Assembly: GCF_024054195.1 (NCBI RefSeq)
Contig: NZ_JAMXLB010000001.1
Span: forward strand, 2,247,085-2,311,084
Length of the DNA stretch: 64,000 bases
Source: Flavobacterium sp. NRK F7
Lineage (GTDB): Bacteria; Bacteroidota; Bacteroidia; Flavobacteriales; Flavobacteriaceae
Reading direction: 5' to 3'
Below the pieces are notes generated by a model that saw only the letters and a list, made by a program, of their open reading frames with translations, was not told the origin of the DNA and searched no databases. This document shows, in pieces, positions 18,090-26,689 of the stretch (positions within the stretch are counted from its first letter, which is position 1; each line of letters begins with the position of its first letter). The position numbers and the translations under genes are program-made.

Positions 18090-20243
18090 ATGAAAACGGT
18101 TTTACAACTTTTAGTATGCTTCACTTCTTTATTCGGTTTTTCACAAACTCAAATTACAGGTGCTGTTCAAGATGAATTTGGTCAACCTATATATGGTGCT
18201 AATATTTTTATTAAAGGTACTTATGATGGAGGTATTTCAGATGAAAAAGGAAATTTTAAATTTGAAACAACGGTATCAGGGGCACAAATTCTTCAAATTA
18301 GTTTTTTGTCTTATGAAACTCTAATTCTTAAAATTACGATTGAAAACTATCAGCCTAAAAAGTATATTTTGAAAGAAAATGTAAATACCCTAGATGCTGT
18401 AGTGGTTTCTGCTGGAACATTTAAAGCAGGAGATAATAGTAAAACAACAGCCTTAAAGCCTTTGGATATTGTTACTACTGCAGGTTCTGTAGGTAATATT
18501 ATTGGCGCTTTAGAAACACTACCAGGTACGCAAACGGTGGGTGAAAGCGGAAGACTTTTTGTGAGAGGTGGAGAAAGTGATGAAACCCAAACATTTGTAG
18601 ATGGTATTCGTGTGGCGCAACCTTATGGCGCAACGGCAAATAATTTACCTACACGAAGTCGTTTTTCACCTTTTTTGTTTGATGGCGTTACTTTTTCAAC
18701 GGGAGGATACAGTGCCGAATATGGAAATGCATTATCAAGTGTTTTATTATTAAATACGATCAATGAACCGGTACAAAGTCAGACTGATATTTCAATTATG
18801 TCTTTGGGTGTTGGTTTAGGAAATACCCAAAAATGGGAAAAGAGTTCGTTAACCTTTAATGCAGGATATTTTAATTTTGCTCCGTATCAAGTACTTGTAC
18901 CTCAAAAAATAGATTGGAATAAACCCGTTCAAGTCTATTCTGGCGAGAGTGTGTATCGTAGAAAGTTTAAGAATGGATTACTAAAAGTATATGGTGCTTT
19001 TGATTATACGACATTCGATATCAATCAAAAAGAGGTCAATTTTGATGCTAAAAGAAGTATTGCCATTCAAAATAGAAACTTTTATTTTAATACCAGTTAT
19101 AAAGGCTATTTAAATGATAATTTGCAATTACAAACCGGTTTTGGTTTTGGCTATGGCCAAAATGAATTGAATCTTGCCAATGATGTACTTAAAAATAACG
19201 AAAGAGCGTTACATTATAAGTTGAAATTTCGTCAAACGATTACCAATAGAATAAAGTTAAACTTTGGAGGGGATGTTTTCCATACGAATTTCGATGAAAA
19301 TTTTACTCCAGCTGCATCGAACCGTTTTGACTATGGATACCAAAATAATATGACTGCCTTGTTTTCAGAAGCAGAAATCTTTTTCTCTAAAAAAGTAGCC
19401 ATGAATGTAGGATTGCGTTCTTCTAAAAGTAATTTAATTTCAGATTATACCATTGAACCACGAGTTTCATTTGCTTATAAAGTAGCCGAAAATAGTCAGT
19501 TTTCTATGGCTTATGGTAATTTCAATCAAACGGCAAATCAAGACTATCTAAAGTTCAATACCAACTTAGATTATGAGAAGACCCAACATTATATATTCAA
19601 TTATATGTACAACAAAGACAAAAGAATGTTGCGTGCAGAAGCGTATTATAAACGATATGCCGATTTAGTAAAATATGATGGAAACTTGGCTACTTATGAC
19701 AGCAATTACAACAATAACGGTTATGGATATGCCAAAGGAATTGATTTGTTTTGGAGAGATAATAAAACCATTAAAAATTTAGATTACTGGATTTCCTACT
19801 CCTACATAGATTCGGAAAGAGATTATAAGAATTATTCAAAAGAAGTAACACCCAGTTTTATTGCCAATCACAACTTTTCAGTAGTTACGAAATATTGGGT
19901 TGACCAATTAAAATCACAAATAAGTGCGACTTATACGTTTAATTCTGGAAGACCTTATAACAATCCAAATAGTACTGATTTTATGAATGAAAAAACTAAA
20001 TCATTCAATAACTTAAGTTTGAGTTGGGCGTATTTAGTTTCCCAACAAAAGATTTTATTCTTTTCTGTGACCAATGTCTTAAATGCGAATAATATTTTTG
20101 GATATCAATATGCAAATACTCCAGATGGTAATGGTCAGTTTCAAAGACAAGCCGTAACTCAACCAGCCAATCAATTCTTCTTTGTAGGTTTCTTTTGGAC
20201 AATTAGCGATAATAAGAAAACCAATAATTTGAATAATTTGTAA
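18090..20243 (+). CDS. TonB-dependent outer-membrane receptor
   Basis: A 717-residue receptor. After a signal peptide (1-18) comes a carboxypeptidase-regulatory-like domain (about 20-105: GQPIYGANIFIKGTYDGGIS), then the plug domain (about 115-230: LETLPGTQTVGESGRLFVRG, ETQTFVDGIRV) and a beta-barrel ending in an aromatic strand (FFVGFFWTI). No SusD partner lies next to it, so it is not a standard glycan-uptake pair. The substrate (metal chelate, peptide or other) cannot be read from the sequence. A DUF2141 gene follows after 78 bases and may be cotranscribed. Confidence 0.88.
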   Translation: MKTVLQLLVCFTSLFGFSQTQITGAVQDEFGQPIYGANIFIKGTYDGGISDEKGNFKFETTVSGAQILQISFLSYETLILKITIENYQPKKYILKENVNTLDAVVVSAGTFKAGDNSKTTALKPLDIVTTAGSVGNIIGALETLPGTQTVGESGRLFVRGGESDETQTFVDGIRVAQPYGATANNLPTRSRFSPFLFDGVTFSTGGYSAEYGNALSSVLLLNTINEPVQSQTDISIMSLGVGLGNTQKWEKSSLTFNAGYFNFAPYQVLVPQKIDWNKPVQVYSGESVYRRKFKNGLLKVYGAFDYTTFDINQKEVNFDAKRSIAIQNRNFYFNTSYKGYLNDNLQLQTGFGFGYGQNELNLANDVLKNNERALHYKLKFRQTITNRIKLNFGGDVFHTNFDENFTPAASNRFDYGYQNNMTALFSEAEIFFSKKVAMNVGLRSSKSNLISDYTIEPRVSFAYKVAENSQFSMAYGNFNQTANQDYLKFNTNLDYEKTQHYIFNYMYNKDKRMLRAEAYYKRYADLVKYDGNLATYDSNYNNNGYGYAKGIDLFWRDNKTIKNLDYWISYSYIDSERDYKNYSKEVTPSFIANHNFSVVTKYWVDQLKSQISATYTFNSGRPYNNPNSTDFMNEKTKSFNNLSLSWAYLVSQQKILFFSVTNVLNANNIFGYQYANTPDGNGQFQRQAVTQPANQFFFVGFFWTISDNKKTNNLNNL

Positions 20244-20321
20244 ATCAGTATTAAGTGATTACTACCTAGTACTTAGTCTTTAATAAATCAAAATAAAGTA
20301 AATAAAATAAATAAATACCAT

Positions 20322-20732
20322 ATGAAAACAACAATTATTGCAGCATGTCTATTACTGTGCGGTTATTTAAATGCACAAACCTATTCTCTGGAAGTAAATA
20401 TGTCCGGTTTTAAGAATAATAAGGGAAAAGTAAAAGTAGGCTTGTATACATCTGAAACTTCTTTTTTAAAAGTAACTTTTCTGAGTTTGGATGCTTCTAT
20501 AAAAAACAACCAAGCTAAAGTAATGTTTAAAAATTTGGAAAAAGGGGAGTATGCCGTTTCCATTTATCATGATGAAAATAACAATAACGAGATGGATAAA
20601 AATTTCTTTGGTATTCCAAAAGAAGCGTATGCATCTTCGAATAATGCCAAAGGATCTTTTGGACCTCCAAAATATACAGATGCCAAATTTATTGTAAAAG
20701 AAGATACAACCCTACACATTACAATCGATTAA
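20322..20732 (+). CDS. DUF2141 secreted protein
   Basis: A 136-residue exported protein with signal peptide MKTTIIAACLLLCGYLNAQ. The body matches DUF2141: KNNKGKVKVGLYTSETSFLK, GEYAVSIYHDENNNNEMDKN and FFGIPKEAYASSNNA. The DENNNNEMDKN stretch looks like an acidic, possibly Ca-binding loop. It often accompanies outer-membrane receptors in Bacteroidota, as here. Function unknown. Confidence 0.8.
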   Translation: MKTTIIAACLLLCGYLNAQTYSLEVNMSGFKNNKGKVKVGLYTSETSFLKVTFLSLDASIKNNQAKVMFKNLEKGEYAVSIYHDENNNNEMDKNFFGIPKEAYASSNNAKGSFGPPKYTDAKFIVKEDTTLHITID

Positions 20733-20737
20733 AAGCA

Positions 20738-20947
20738 GCAAAAAGCAATTGTTTATTTACTAAAAGTAAATAATTATTAACTAAAAGTAAATATGTTGAT
20801 ACTTAAAGTATATTTTTTATTACTAAAAGTAAATAAATATTAACTAAAAGTAAATAATTTAATACTAAAAGCAAATGATGTAATGCTAAAAGATACTATT
20901 TAGAAGCTTAAAGCTAATAATAAAAAACAAAAAGGGTTTCTAAACGC
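20738..20947. repeat. Array of about ten 21-bp tandem units upstream of the LytTR operon
   Basis: Starting five bases after the DUF2141 stop, a 9-base core of the form RC(T/A)(A/T)AAAG(T/C/G) recurs in exact 21-base register at 20738, 20759, 20780, 20801, 20822, 20843, 20864, 20885, 20906 and 20927. Four units have the perfect core ACTAAAAGT; the ends are degenerate. The 12 bases between cores are A/T-rich and drift. Spacing of 21 bases is two helical turns, so every core faces the same side of the helix. The remaining bases up to 21122 hold no gene or hairpin that I can support and probably contain the operon promoter. Confidence 0.85.
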
Positions 20948-21122
20948 CCTAATTCCTAATTTCTAATTCTTTAAAAAATACAATTCATCCTCAAAAAACA
21001 ACAGTTCGGTAAGTATCAATTTTAAAATACAAGGAACTGACCGAAATTTGTTCTATCAAAAAGCAATAACAATTAAAAAAAACGAACAGTTATCAATTAT
21101 TAACAATTTAAAATTAAACATC

Positions 21123-21749
21123 ATGACACGAATTATCACCCTTATCACTTTCTTTATTGTTTCAGTTGTAACCGCACAAGCACAATATGAAAAGGGCATG
21201 CAACAAGCCTTAGAACTTTGGAAAAATGATAAACCTACAGAAGCTATCGCTGTTTTTGAAAGAATTGCAGCAGTAGATGAGGCCAATTGGTTACCCAATT
21301 ATTATATCGCTTTTATTAATACCGTACAATCGTTTCGTTACATGAATGATAAAGTGAAAGTAAAAGCGTTGCTTGAAGAAGCTCAAAAAGCACAAGATAA
21401 AATGAATAGAGTAGCTTTAGATAATCCAGAAGTTTTAGTGATGCAAGCTATGATTCACACTGGTTGGATAGTATATGACCCAATGGTAAACGGTCAAAAA
21501 TTATCAGGAGATGTTATGTATATCTATAATAAAGCGTATCAGATTGCTCCTGAAAACCCAAGAGTAGTATTCCAAAAAGCCTCTTTTGAAATAGGTATGG
21601 CGAGCTATTTTGGACAAGATACTAAACCAATGTGTGCACAGTTAGAAAAATCAATAGAACTTTTTGCTAACTTTAAACCGGAAACGCCATTTCATCCAAC
21701 TTGGGGATTAGATAGAGCGCAAGAAGAATTAGCTAAATGTAAGAAATAA
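21123..21749 (+). CDS. Exported TPR-like protein of the LytTR operon
   Basis: A 208-residue protein with signal peptide MTRIITLITFFIVSVVTAQA followed by helical TPR-like pairs (ALELWKNDKPTEAIAVFERI, NWLPNYYIAFINTV, EAQKAQDKMNRVALDNPEV, AYQIAPENPRVVFQKASF). The open frame begins 25 codons earlier at 21048, but only ATG 21123 gives a signal peptide. The histidine kinase starts 6 bases after its stop, so it belongs to the signalling operon and could be a periplasmic input component; that role is inferred. Confidence 0.75.
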   Translation: MTRIITLITFFIVSVVTAQAQYEKGMQQALELWKNDKPTEAIAVFERIAAVDEANWLPNYYIAFINTVQSFRYMNDKVKVKALLEEAQKAQDKMNRVALDNPEVLVMQAMIHTGWIVYDPMVNGQKLSGDVMYIYNKAYQIAPENPRVVFQKASFEIGMASYFGQDTKPMCAQLEKSIELFANFKPETPFHPTWGLDRAQEELAKCKK

Positions 21750-21755
21750 TAGAAA

Positions 21756-23090
21756 ATGACTTATCTAAAAGAAATAAAAAAAGCATTTGTACTAGGTGTT
21801 GTGATTTTTTTAGGGTTGCAAATTATAAATTTTGTAATCAATCAAAAATTACCAGGATTAGAAAACTTGAAGTGGAATTTTATCTTTACAATGCTTTATA
21901 CAGTAGTTTTATATACTGCAAATGCTCTTGTATTTATTCAATTAGATAAGCATTTTGAAAAAAACAGATTTCAGTTAAAAAGATTGGTAGTAGGTTTTTT
22001 AGCATCTTTTGCTATTTCTGGATTCATCATTTTTTTACTTCGAATGTTAGAAGAGGTAGGGTTTGAAAATAAAACAATTGATGAATTTTTTAAAACAGAA
22101 AAGCCTTCCAATTATTTGGTAGCTATGATTGTAACAGTGTTTGTCACCTTGATAGTGCATTTGGTTTATTTCTATAAGGCGTATCAGGAAAACAAATTAA
22201 AAGAGCAAAAAATCATTGCTGGCACAGCTTCTGCAAAATTTGAGAGTTTGAAAAACCAGTTAGATCCTCATTTTTTATTTAATAGTTTGAATGTTTTAAG
22301 TTCGTTGATAGAAGAAAATCCAGATAATGCACAACGCTTCACCACTTCCTTATCTAAAATTTACCGTTATGTTTTAGAACAAAGAGATAAAGAATTGGTT
22401 TCGGTAGATGAAGAGTTACAGTTTGCCAAAACCTACATGAATCTGTTAAAAATGCGATTTGAAAATAGTATTACTTATGAATTACCTGATAAATTGAATA
22501 ATGAAGACGCTAAAGTTGTACCGTTATCACTTCAGTTATTATTAGAAAATTGTATCAAACACAATGTAGTTAGTGAATCAAAACCTTTGCATATCACCAT
22601 TGCCATTGAAGACAACCAATTAACCATTAGTAATAACATTCAAAAGAAAGAAGTCTTACAAGACCGAAAAGGTGTTGGACTACAAAACATTGTGAACCGA
22701 TATGCTATTTTAACCAAAAGAAACGTATTAGTGGAAGAAAATGACATTCATTTTAAAGTTTTCTTACCTATTTTAACCAAACAAGTTACCATTATGGAAT
22801 CAAAAAATATATATTCTGAAAAAATGGCGTATGCCAGAGCAAAAGAACGTGTTGAAAAATTAAAAGGATTTTATGGCAATTTAATTTCGTATTGCTGTGT
22901 TATTCCAGTTTTAATTTTCATAAATTATAAAACCAGTGGTTTTCAATGGTTTTGGTTCCCAATGCTAGGTTGGGGATTGGGAGTAACTTTTCATGCGTTG
23001 GAAACCTTTGGTTATGGCAAATCTTGGGAAGAGAAAAAAATTCGTGAGATTTTAGAAAAAGAAGAGAACGAACAAGCAAAATGGAAATAA
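21756..23090 (+). CDS. LytS-type sensor histidine kinase with C-terminal 2TM domain
   Basis: A 444-residue membrane kinase. Four N-terminal transmembrane helices (about 10-30, 42-64, 75-97, 120-145) are followed by the LytS-type phospho-acceptor domain with LDPHFLFNSLNVLSSL (His172) and an ATPase domain (N-box LQLLLENCIKHN, G-box KGVGLQNI). The unusual part is residues about 350-444: a 2TM domain (RVEKLKGFYGNLISY, MLGWGLGVTFHALETF, SWEEKKIREILEKEE) fused after the ATPase. The same domain follows as four separate genes. Such kinases signal to LytTR regulators; one lies at 25934. Confidence 0.92.
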   Translation: MTYLKEIKKAFVLGVVIFLGLQIINFVINQKLPGLENLKWNFIFTMLYTVVLYTANALVFIQLDKHFEKNRFQLKRLVVGFLASFAISGFIIFLLRMLEEVGFENKTIDEFFKTEKPSNYLVAMIVTVFVTLIVHLVYFYKAYQENKLKEQKIIAGTASAKFESLKNQLDPHFLFNSLNVLSSLIEENPDNAQRFTTSLSKIYRYVLEQRDKELVSVDEELQFAKTYMNLLKMRFENSITYELPDKLNNEDAKVVPLSLQLLLENCIKHNVVSESKPLHITIAIEDNQLTISNNIQKKEVLQDRKGVGLQNIVNRYAILTKRNVLVEENDIHFKVFLPILTKQVTIMESKNIYSEKMAYARAKERVEKLKGFYGNLISYCCVIPVLIFINYKTSGFQWFWFPMLGWGLGVTFHALETFGYGKSWEEKKIREILEKEENEQAKWK

Positions 23091-23092
23091 TC

Positions 23093-23416
23093 ATGGAAAG
23101 AGAAAAAGACGCAAAAATAATTTTAGAAACTATAGCTAGAGAAAAAGTTCAAAAAATAAAAAACTTTTATATCCATTTATTTATCTATTGCATTGGAGTA
23201 ATCGTTTATGTTTTGAAAACGTATTTTGGAGTGCCCATTAATTTTTTTCCTATCCGATTCATTAACGAGTTTTTTATGTGGTGCTGGACATTTGTTATTG
23301 CAGTACAAGGGATTCGTTTGTTTTTAGGAGAACGCTTTTTAGGAACCCAATGGGAAGAGGAAAAGGTAAAACAACTTATGGAAGAAGAAAAAAATAAAAA
23401 ACAAAATTGGAAGTAG
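23093..23416 (+). CDS. 2TM domain protein, copy 1
   Basis: A 107-residue protein with two membrane helices flanked by the family motifs: KVQKIKNFYIHLFIYC at the first helix and QWEEEKVKQLMEEEK at the C-terminus. ATG 23093 is two bases after the kinase stop; an in-frame ATG at 23081 inside the kinase end is an alternative. Its central part (YFGVPINFFPIRFINE) is the most divergent of the set. Likely a small partner or regulator of the kinase, inferred from homology to the kinase tail. Confidence 0.8.
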   Translation: MEREKDAKIILETIAREKVQKIKNFYIHLFIYCIGVIVYVLKTYFGVPINFFPIRFINEFFMWCWTFVIAVQGIRLFLGERFLGTQWEEEKVKQLMEEEKNKKQNWK

Positions 23417-23418
23417 TT

Positions 23419-23721
23419 ATGCAACAGAATAATGAATTTGAACGCTATCAAAAAGCACAAAAAAAGGTAAAAGAAATTAAAGGTTTTTACGGAAATTTAA
23501 TCAGTTATATTTTGGTTATTTCTGTTCTAGCTTTTATTAACTTAAGATATTCACCTCAACATTTATGGTTTTTATATCCAATGCTAGGTTGGGGATTAGG
23601 AGTCTTTTTTCAAGCTATGAAAGCTTTTGATTTTTTTCCATTTTTTAATAAAGAATGGGAAGAAAAGAAGATCAAACAGTTTATGGAAGAAGAAAAAAAG
23701 GAAAATACGAAATATCAATAA
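23419..23721 (+). CDS. 2TM domain protein, copy 2
   Basis: A 100-residue 2TM protein, the closest to the kinase tail: KVKEIKGFYGNLISY, MLGWGLGVFFQAMKAF and EWEEKKIKQFMEEEK. The start is ATG 23419, two bases after the previous stop; the open frame from TTG 23407 was rejected because it overlaps copy 1. The near identity to the kinase C-terminus suggests a recent duplication. Confidence 0.85.
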   Translation: MQQNNEFERYQKAQKKVKEIKGFYGNLISYILVISVLAFINLRYSPQHLWFLYPMLGWGLGVFFQAMKAFDFFPFFNKEWEEKKIKQFMEEEKKENTKYQ

Positions 23722-24033
23722 ATGGAAATGAGAGAAGATATACACTATTATAAAGCCAAAAAAAGAGTAGAGCATATAAAAGGATTTTTTGGTCATGCAA
23801 TTTCATTTGTAATCATCAATTTAGCCTTATATATCATCAATATCATAACTTATCCCAATGATTTTTGGTTTGATTATTGGTTTTACTGGCAACTTTTAAT
23901 TTGGGGTATTGGTCTAGCGATTCATGGAATCGTTGTTTTTTATTCGTTACCGGTTTTTGGTAAAGCGTGGGAAGAGAGAAAAATACAGCAGTTTATGCAA
24001 GAAGAAGAAGAACAAAACAATAAATTGGAATAA
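23722..24033 (+). CDS. 2TM domain protein, copy 3
   Basis: A 103-residue 2TM protein (RVEHIKGFFGHAISF, LIWGIGLAIHGIVVF, AWEERKIQQFMQEEE). ATG follows the previous stop with no spacing (TAAATG), so translation is very likely coupled. Membrane protein; function inferred only from the family and the operon. Confidence 0.85.
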   Translation: MEMREDIHYYKAKKRVEHIKGFFGHAISFVIINLALYIINIITYPNDFWFDYWFYWQLLIWGIGLAIHGIVVFYSLPVFGKAWEERKIQQFMQEEEEQNNKLE

Positions 24034-24034
24034 A

Positions 24035-24403
24035 ATGAGCTTACAAGATAGAATACAAAGAAGAATGGATAGAAGTGGAGAAATTGATTTTTACCCAACG
24101 ACTCCAGAAGAAATTAAATATCAGGAAGCATTACGACGTGTAAAAAGAATTAAGAGTTTTTATACTCATGCTCTAGTGTATGTAGTAATTAATATTATGA
24201 TAGTTATTGTTAACATTCAAAATTTAAAAGAAGGAGAAAGCTATTTTCAATGGCACAATTTTTTTACAGCAATCTTTTGGGGAATTGGTTTGTTAGCCCA
24301 TTTTTTATCTGTTTTTTTACCTAATTTTATTCTGGGGAATGATTGGGAATCCAAAAAGATTAAAGAATTAATGGAAAAAGAGAAAGACGAAAGATGGGAA
24401 TAA
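24035..24403 (+). CDS. 2TM domain protein, copy 4
   Basis: A 122-residue 2TM protein with a longer cytoplasmic N-terminus (MSLQDRIQRRMDRSGEIDFY) before RVKRIKSFYTHALVY, FWGIGLLAHFLSVF and DWESKKIKELMEKEK. ATG 24035 lies one base after the stop of copy 3; an open frame from 23924 overlaps copy 3 and was rejected. It is the last of the set before the glycosyltransferase. Confidence 0.85.
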   Translation: MSLQDRIQRRMDRSGEIDFYPTTPEEIKYQEALRRVKRIKSFYTHALVYVVINIMIVIVNIQNLKEGESYFQWHNFFTAIFWGIGLLAHFLSVFLPNFILGNDWESKKIKELMEKEKDERWE

Positions 24404-24431
24404 GTATGCATTTGAAACAACGCCATAAAGG

Positions 24432-25922
24432 ATGAAAAAATATTGGCCCATTATTCTGGGATTGTCCCTTTTTAAATTACTAATTCATTGTTTTGGTAAT
24501 CAAAACTATGGATTCCACAGAGATGAATTACTACATCTTTCAGTGAGTAAACATCTTGATTGGGGGTATTTGGAATTTCCTCCTTTTATAGCACTTGTAG
24601 GTAAATTGTCTCATTTTTTGTTTGGGTATTCTTTATTTGGAACACGATTATTCCCAACAGTAGCAGGAATTGGTATTTTAGTCTTATGCTGTATGATAGC
24701 TATTGAAATAGGAGGTAAGAAAAAAGCCGTCTTTTTATCTGGACTTTCAATAGTAATTTTTATTGCTTTCTATAGAAATCATATGTTGTTTCAACCGGTT
24801 GCTTTTGATCAATTATTTTGGACAATCAGTTTTTATTTCTTAGTTCGTTTTTTAAAAACACAGCAAAATCAATATTTGTTTTATACAGGTTTAGCGTTAG
24901 CTATTGGTTTTATGAACAAATACACAATACTTATTTTATTAGCAAGTATTCTAGTTAGCATACTACTTACGCAAGGGAAAAAAATCATACAAAATAAATG
25001 GTTCTATCTAACGGGCTTACTTGCTTTGGTAATTGTTTTGCCTAATATCATTTGGCAAATATCGCATGACTTTCCTATTCTAAAGCATTTTCAAAAGTTA
25101 AACGAAATACAATTAGAGCAATTGGATACATTTGATTTTGTAAAAAATCAATTGCACGCACCCTTTACGCTACTTCTTGCTCTCATTGGTCTTTGGGCTT
25201 TGTTTTTTGATAAATCAATTCAACACTACAAAACTATTGGTTTTACTTTTATACTCGTATTTTTACTAATGTGGGTTTTAAAATCTAAAGGATATTATTT
25301 TTATGCTGCCTATCCAGTAGTATTTGCTTTTGGAGCCTATAAATTAGAAAAGTTAACGGTAAATAGGAACATAATTTTGTATAGTATTGTGGGTTGTATT
25401 TCATTATTGTCCTTTTATTTTATTCCAAAATCGATACCTATTTTACCTATTCAAGAGTATATAACCTATGAAAAATTAGAACCACAAGAAAGTGGAAGGT
25501 ATATTTTAACAAGTGATTATGCCGATATGTTTGGTTGGGAAGAGCAAGTTAAATGCATTGCTTCTATGTATCATTCATTATCTGAAGAAGAAAAACAAAA
25601 GTGTATTCTTTTAGCTGAAAATTATGGAGAAGCTGGCGCTTTGTCTATTTTAGGAGAAAAATATAATTTACCCGAACCCGTTTGTAGTCATGGTAGTTTT
25701 TGGTTATGGGGACCTGGAAAAACATCGGGTGAAATTGTAATAACATTAGGTATTGAAAAACCAGTAATTGAAAAAGTTTTTGGAGCGTACCAACTTCAAA
25801 AAACAATTCAACATCAATATGCGATAGACGAGGAAAATAATATTCCGGTGTATCTTTGTAAGCAACCAAAAATAACAATAAAAGAAATTTGGCCTACCTT
25901 AGAAAGCCATGTATTTGATTAA
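24432..25922 (+). CDS. GT39-type polyprenyl-phosphate-dependent glycosyltransferase
   Basis: A 496-residue membrane protein with about 10-12 helices. The GT39/ArnT/PMT signature is the acidic pair Asp31-Glu32 in FHRDELLHLS in the first periplasmic loop, followed by LEFPPFIALV. The soluble C-terminus (about 340-496) is extracytoplasmic in this family. Such enzymes move a sugar from a polyprenyl-phosphate donor to a lipid or protein. It lies inside the two-component operon, between the 2TM genes and the LytTR regulator 11 bases downstream, so it may be tied to the signalling pathway. The acceptor is unknown. Confidence 0.85.
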   Translation: MKKYWPIILGLSLFKLLIHCFGNQNYGFHRDELLHLSVSKHLDWGYLEFPPFIALVGKLSHFLFGYSLFGTRLFPTVAGIGILVLCCMIAIEIGGKKKAVFLSGLSIVIFIAFYRNHMLFQPVAFDQLFWTISFYFLVRFLKTQQNQYLFYTGLALAIGFMNKYTILILLASILVSILLTQGKKIIQNKWFYLTGLLALVIVLPNIIWQISHDFPILKHFQKLNEIQLEQLDTFDFVKNQLHAPFTLLLALIGLWALFFDKSIQHYKTIGFTFILVFLLMWVLKSKGYYFYAAYPVVFAFGAYKLEKLTVNRNIILYSIVGCISLLSFYFIPKSIPILPIQEYITYEKLEPQESGRYILTSDYADMFGWEEQVKCIASMYHSLSEEEKQKCILLAENYGEAGALSILGEKYNLPEPVCSHGSFWLWGPGKTSGEIVITLGIEKPVIEKVFGAYQLQKTIQHQYAIDEENNIPVYLCKQPKITIKEIWPTLESHVFD

Positions 25923-25933
25923 AAAAAGAGCAA

Positions 25934-26689
25934 ATGAACATTATTATAATAGAAGATGAAAAACCAGCAGCAAGATTGTTGCAGCGTAAAGTAGAAAAAC
26001 TAGGATTAGAAGTCAATCAAATGTTGCATTCTGTGGAAGAATCTATTAACTGGTTCCAAAATAACGCACATCCCGATTTAATTTTCTTAGATATTCAATT
26101 ATCAGATGGTTTGTCTTTTGAAATTTTTGAACAAATAGACATTAAAAGTGCTGTTATTTTTACCACTGCTTACGATGAATATGCGTTACGTGCTTTTAAA
26201 TTAAATAGTATTGATTATCTATTAAAACCAATAGATGAAGACGATTTAGAAACGGCTGTAACCAAATTTAAAGCAAGATCAACTACCAATACTGCCGTGA
26301 GTTTAGACTTTGAAGCTATTAAGAGAATGTTAGTCAATCCAGTGGAGAGAGACTATAAATCGCGCTTTTCTGTGAAAATTGGCCAACAAATAAAAGTAAT
26401 TCCAATTCAAGAAGTAGAATGTTTTTTTAGCGAAAATAAAGGAACTTACTTACATACATTTGACAATAGAGATTATCTACTAGACACTACTATGGAGCAA
26501 TTAGAAAATGATTTAAATCCCAAAGATTTTTTTCGCATTAATAGAAAATTCATTTTACCCTTAAAGGGAATTAAAGAAATTCAAATGCATACCAATTCTC
26601 GACTAAAAATCATACTTCCTTCTTATAAAGAAGATGAGGTTATTGTAGCCCGAGAACGTGTCAATGATTTTAAAACTTGGATTAATTAA
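25934..26689 (+). CDS. LytTR-family response regulator
   Basis: A 251-residue regulator. Receiver domain: acidic residues Glu7-Asp8, phospho-acceptor Asp53 in LIFLDIQLS, then FTTAYDEYALRAF and the lysine of LLKPIDEDD. The LytTR DNA-binding domain (about 145-250) includes IKVIPIQEVECFFSENKGTY and DFFRINRKFILPL. LytTR proteins bind pairs of short direct repeats about two turns apart. The 21-bp array at 20738-20947 has this geometry and lies upstream of the operon, so it is a candidate autoregulatory target. The stop overlaps the converging gene in one TTAA. Confidence 0.93.
   Translation: MNIIIIEDEKPAARLLQRKVEKLGLEVNQMLHSVEESINWFQNNAHPDLIFLDIQLSDGLSFEIFEQIDIKSAVIFTTAYDEYALRAFKLNSIDYLLKPIDEDDLETAVTKFKARSTTNTAVSLDFEAIKRMLVNPVERDYKSRFSVKIGQQIKVIPIQEVECFFSENKGTYLHTFDNRDYLLDTTMEQLENDLNPKDFFRINRKFILPLKGIKEIQMHTNSRLKIILPSYKEDEVIVARERVNDFKTWIN

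Noticed and set aside
20738..20947. Reading the 21-bp array as a CRISPR
   Set aside because: Units are only 21 bases without unique spacers, the repeats drift, and no cas genes are nearby.
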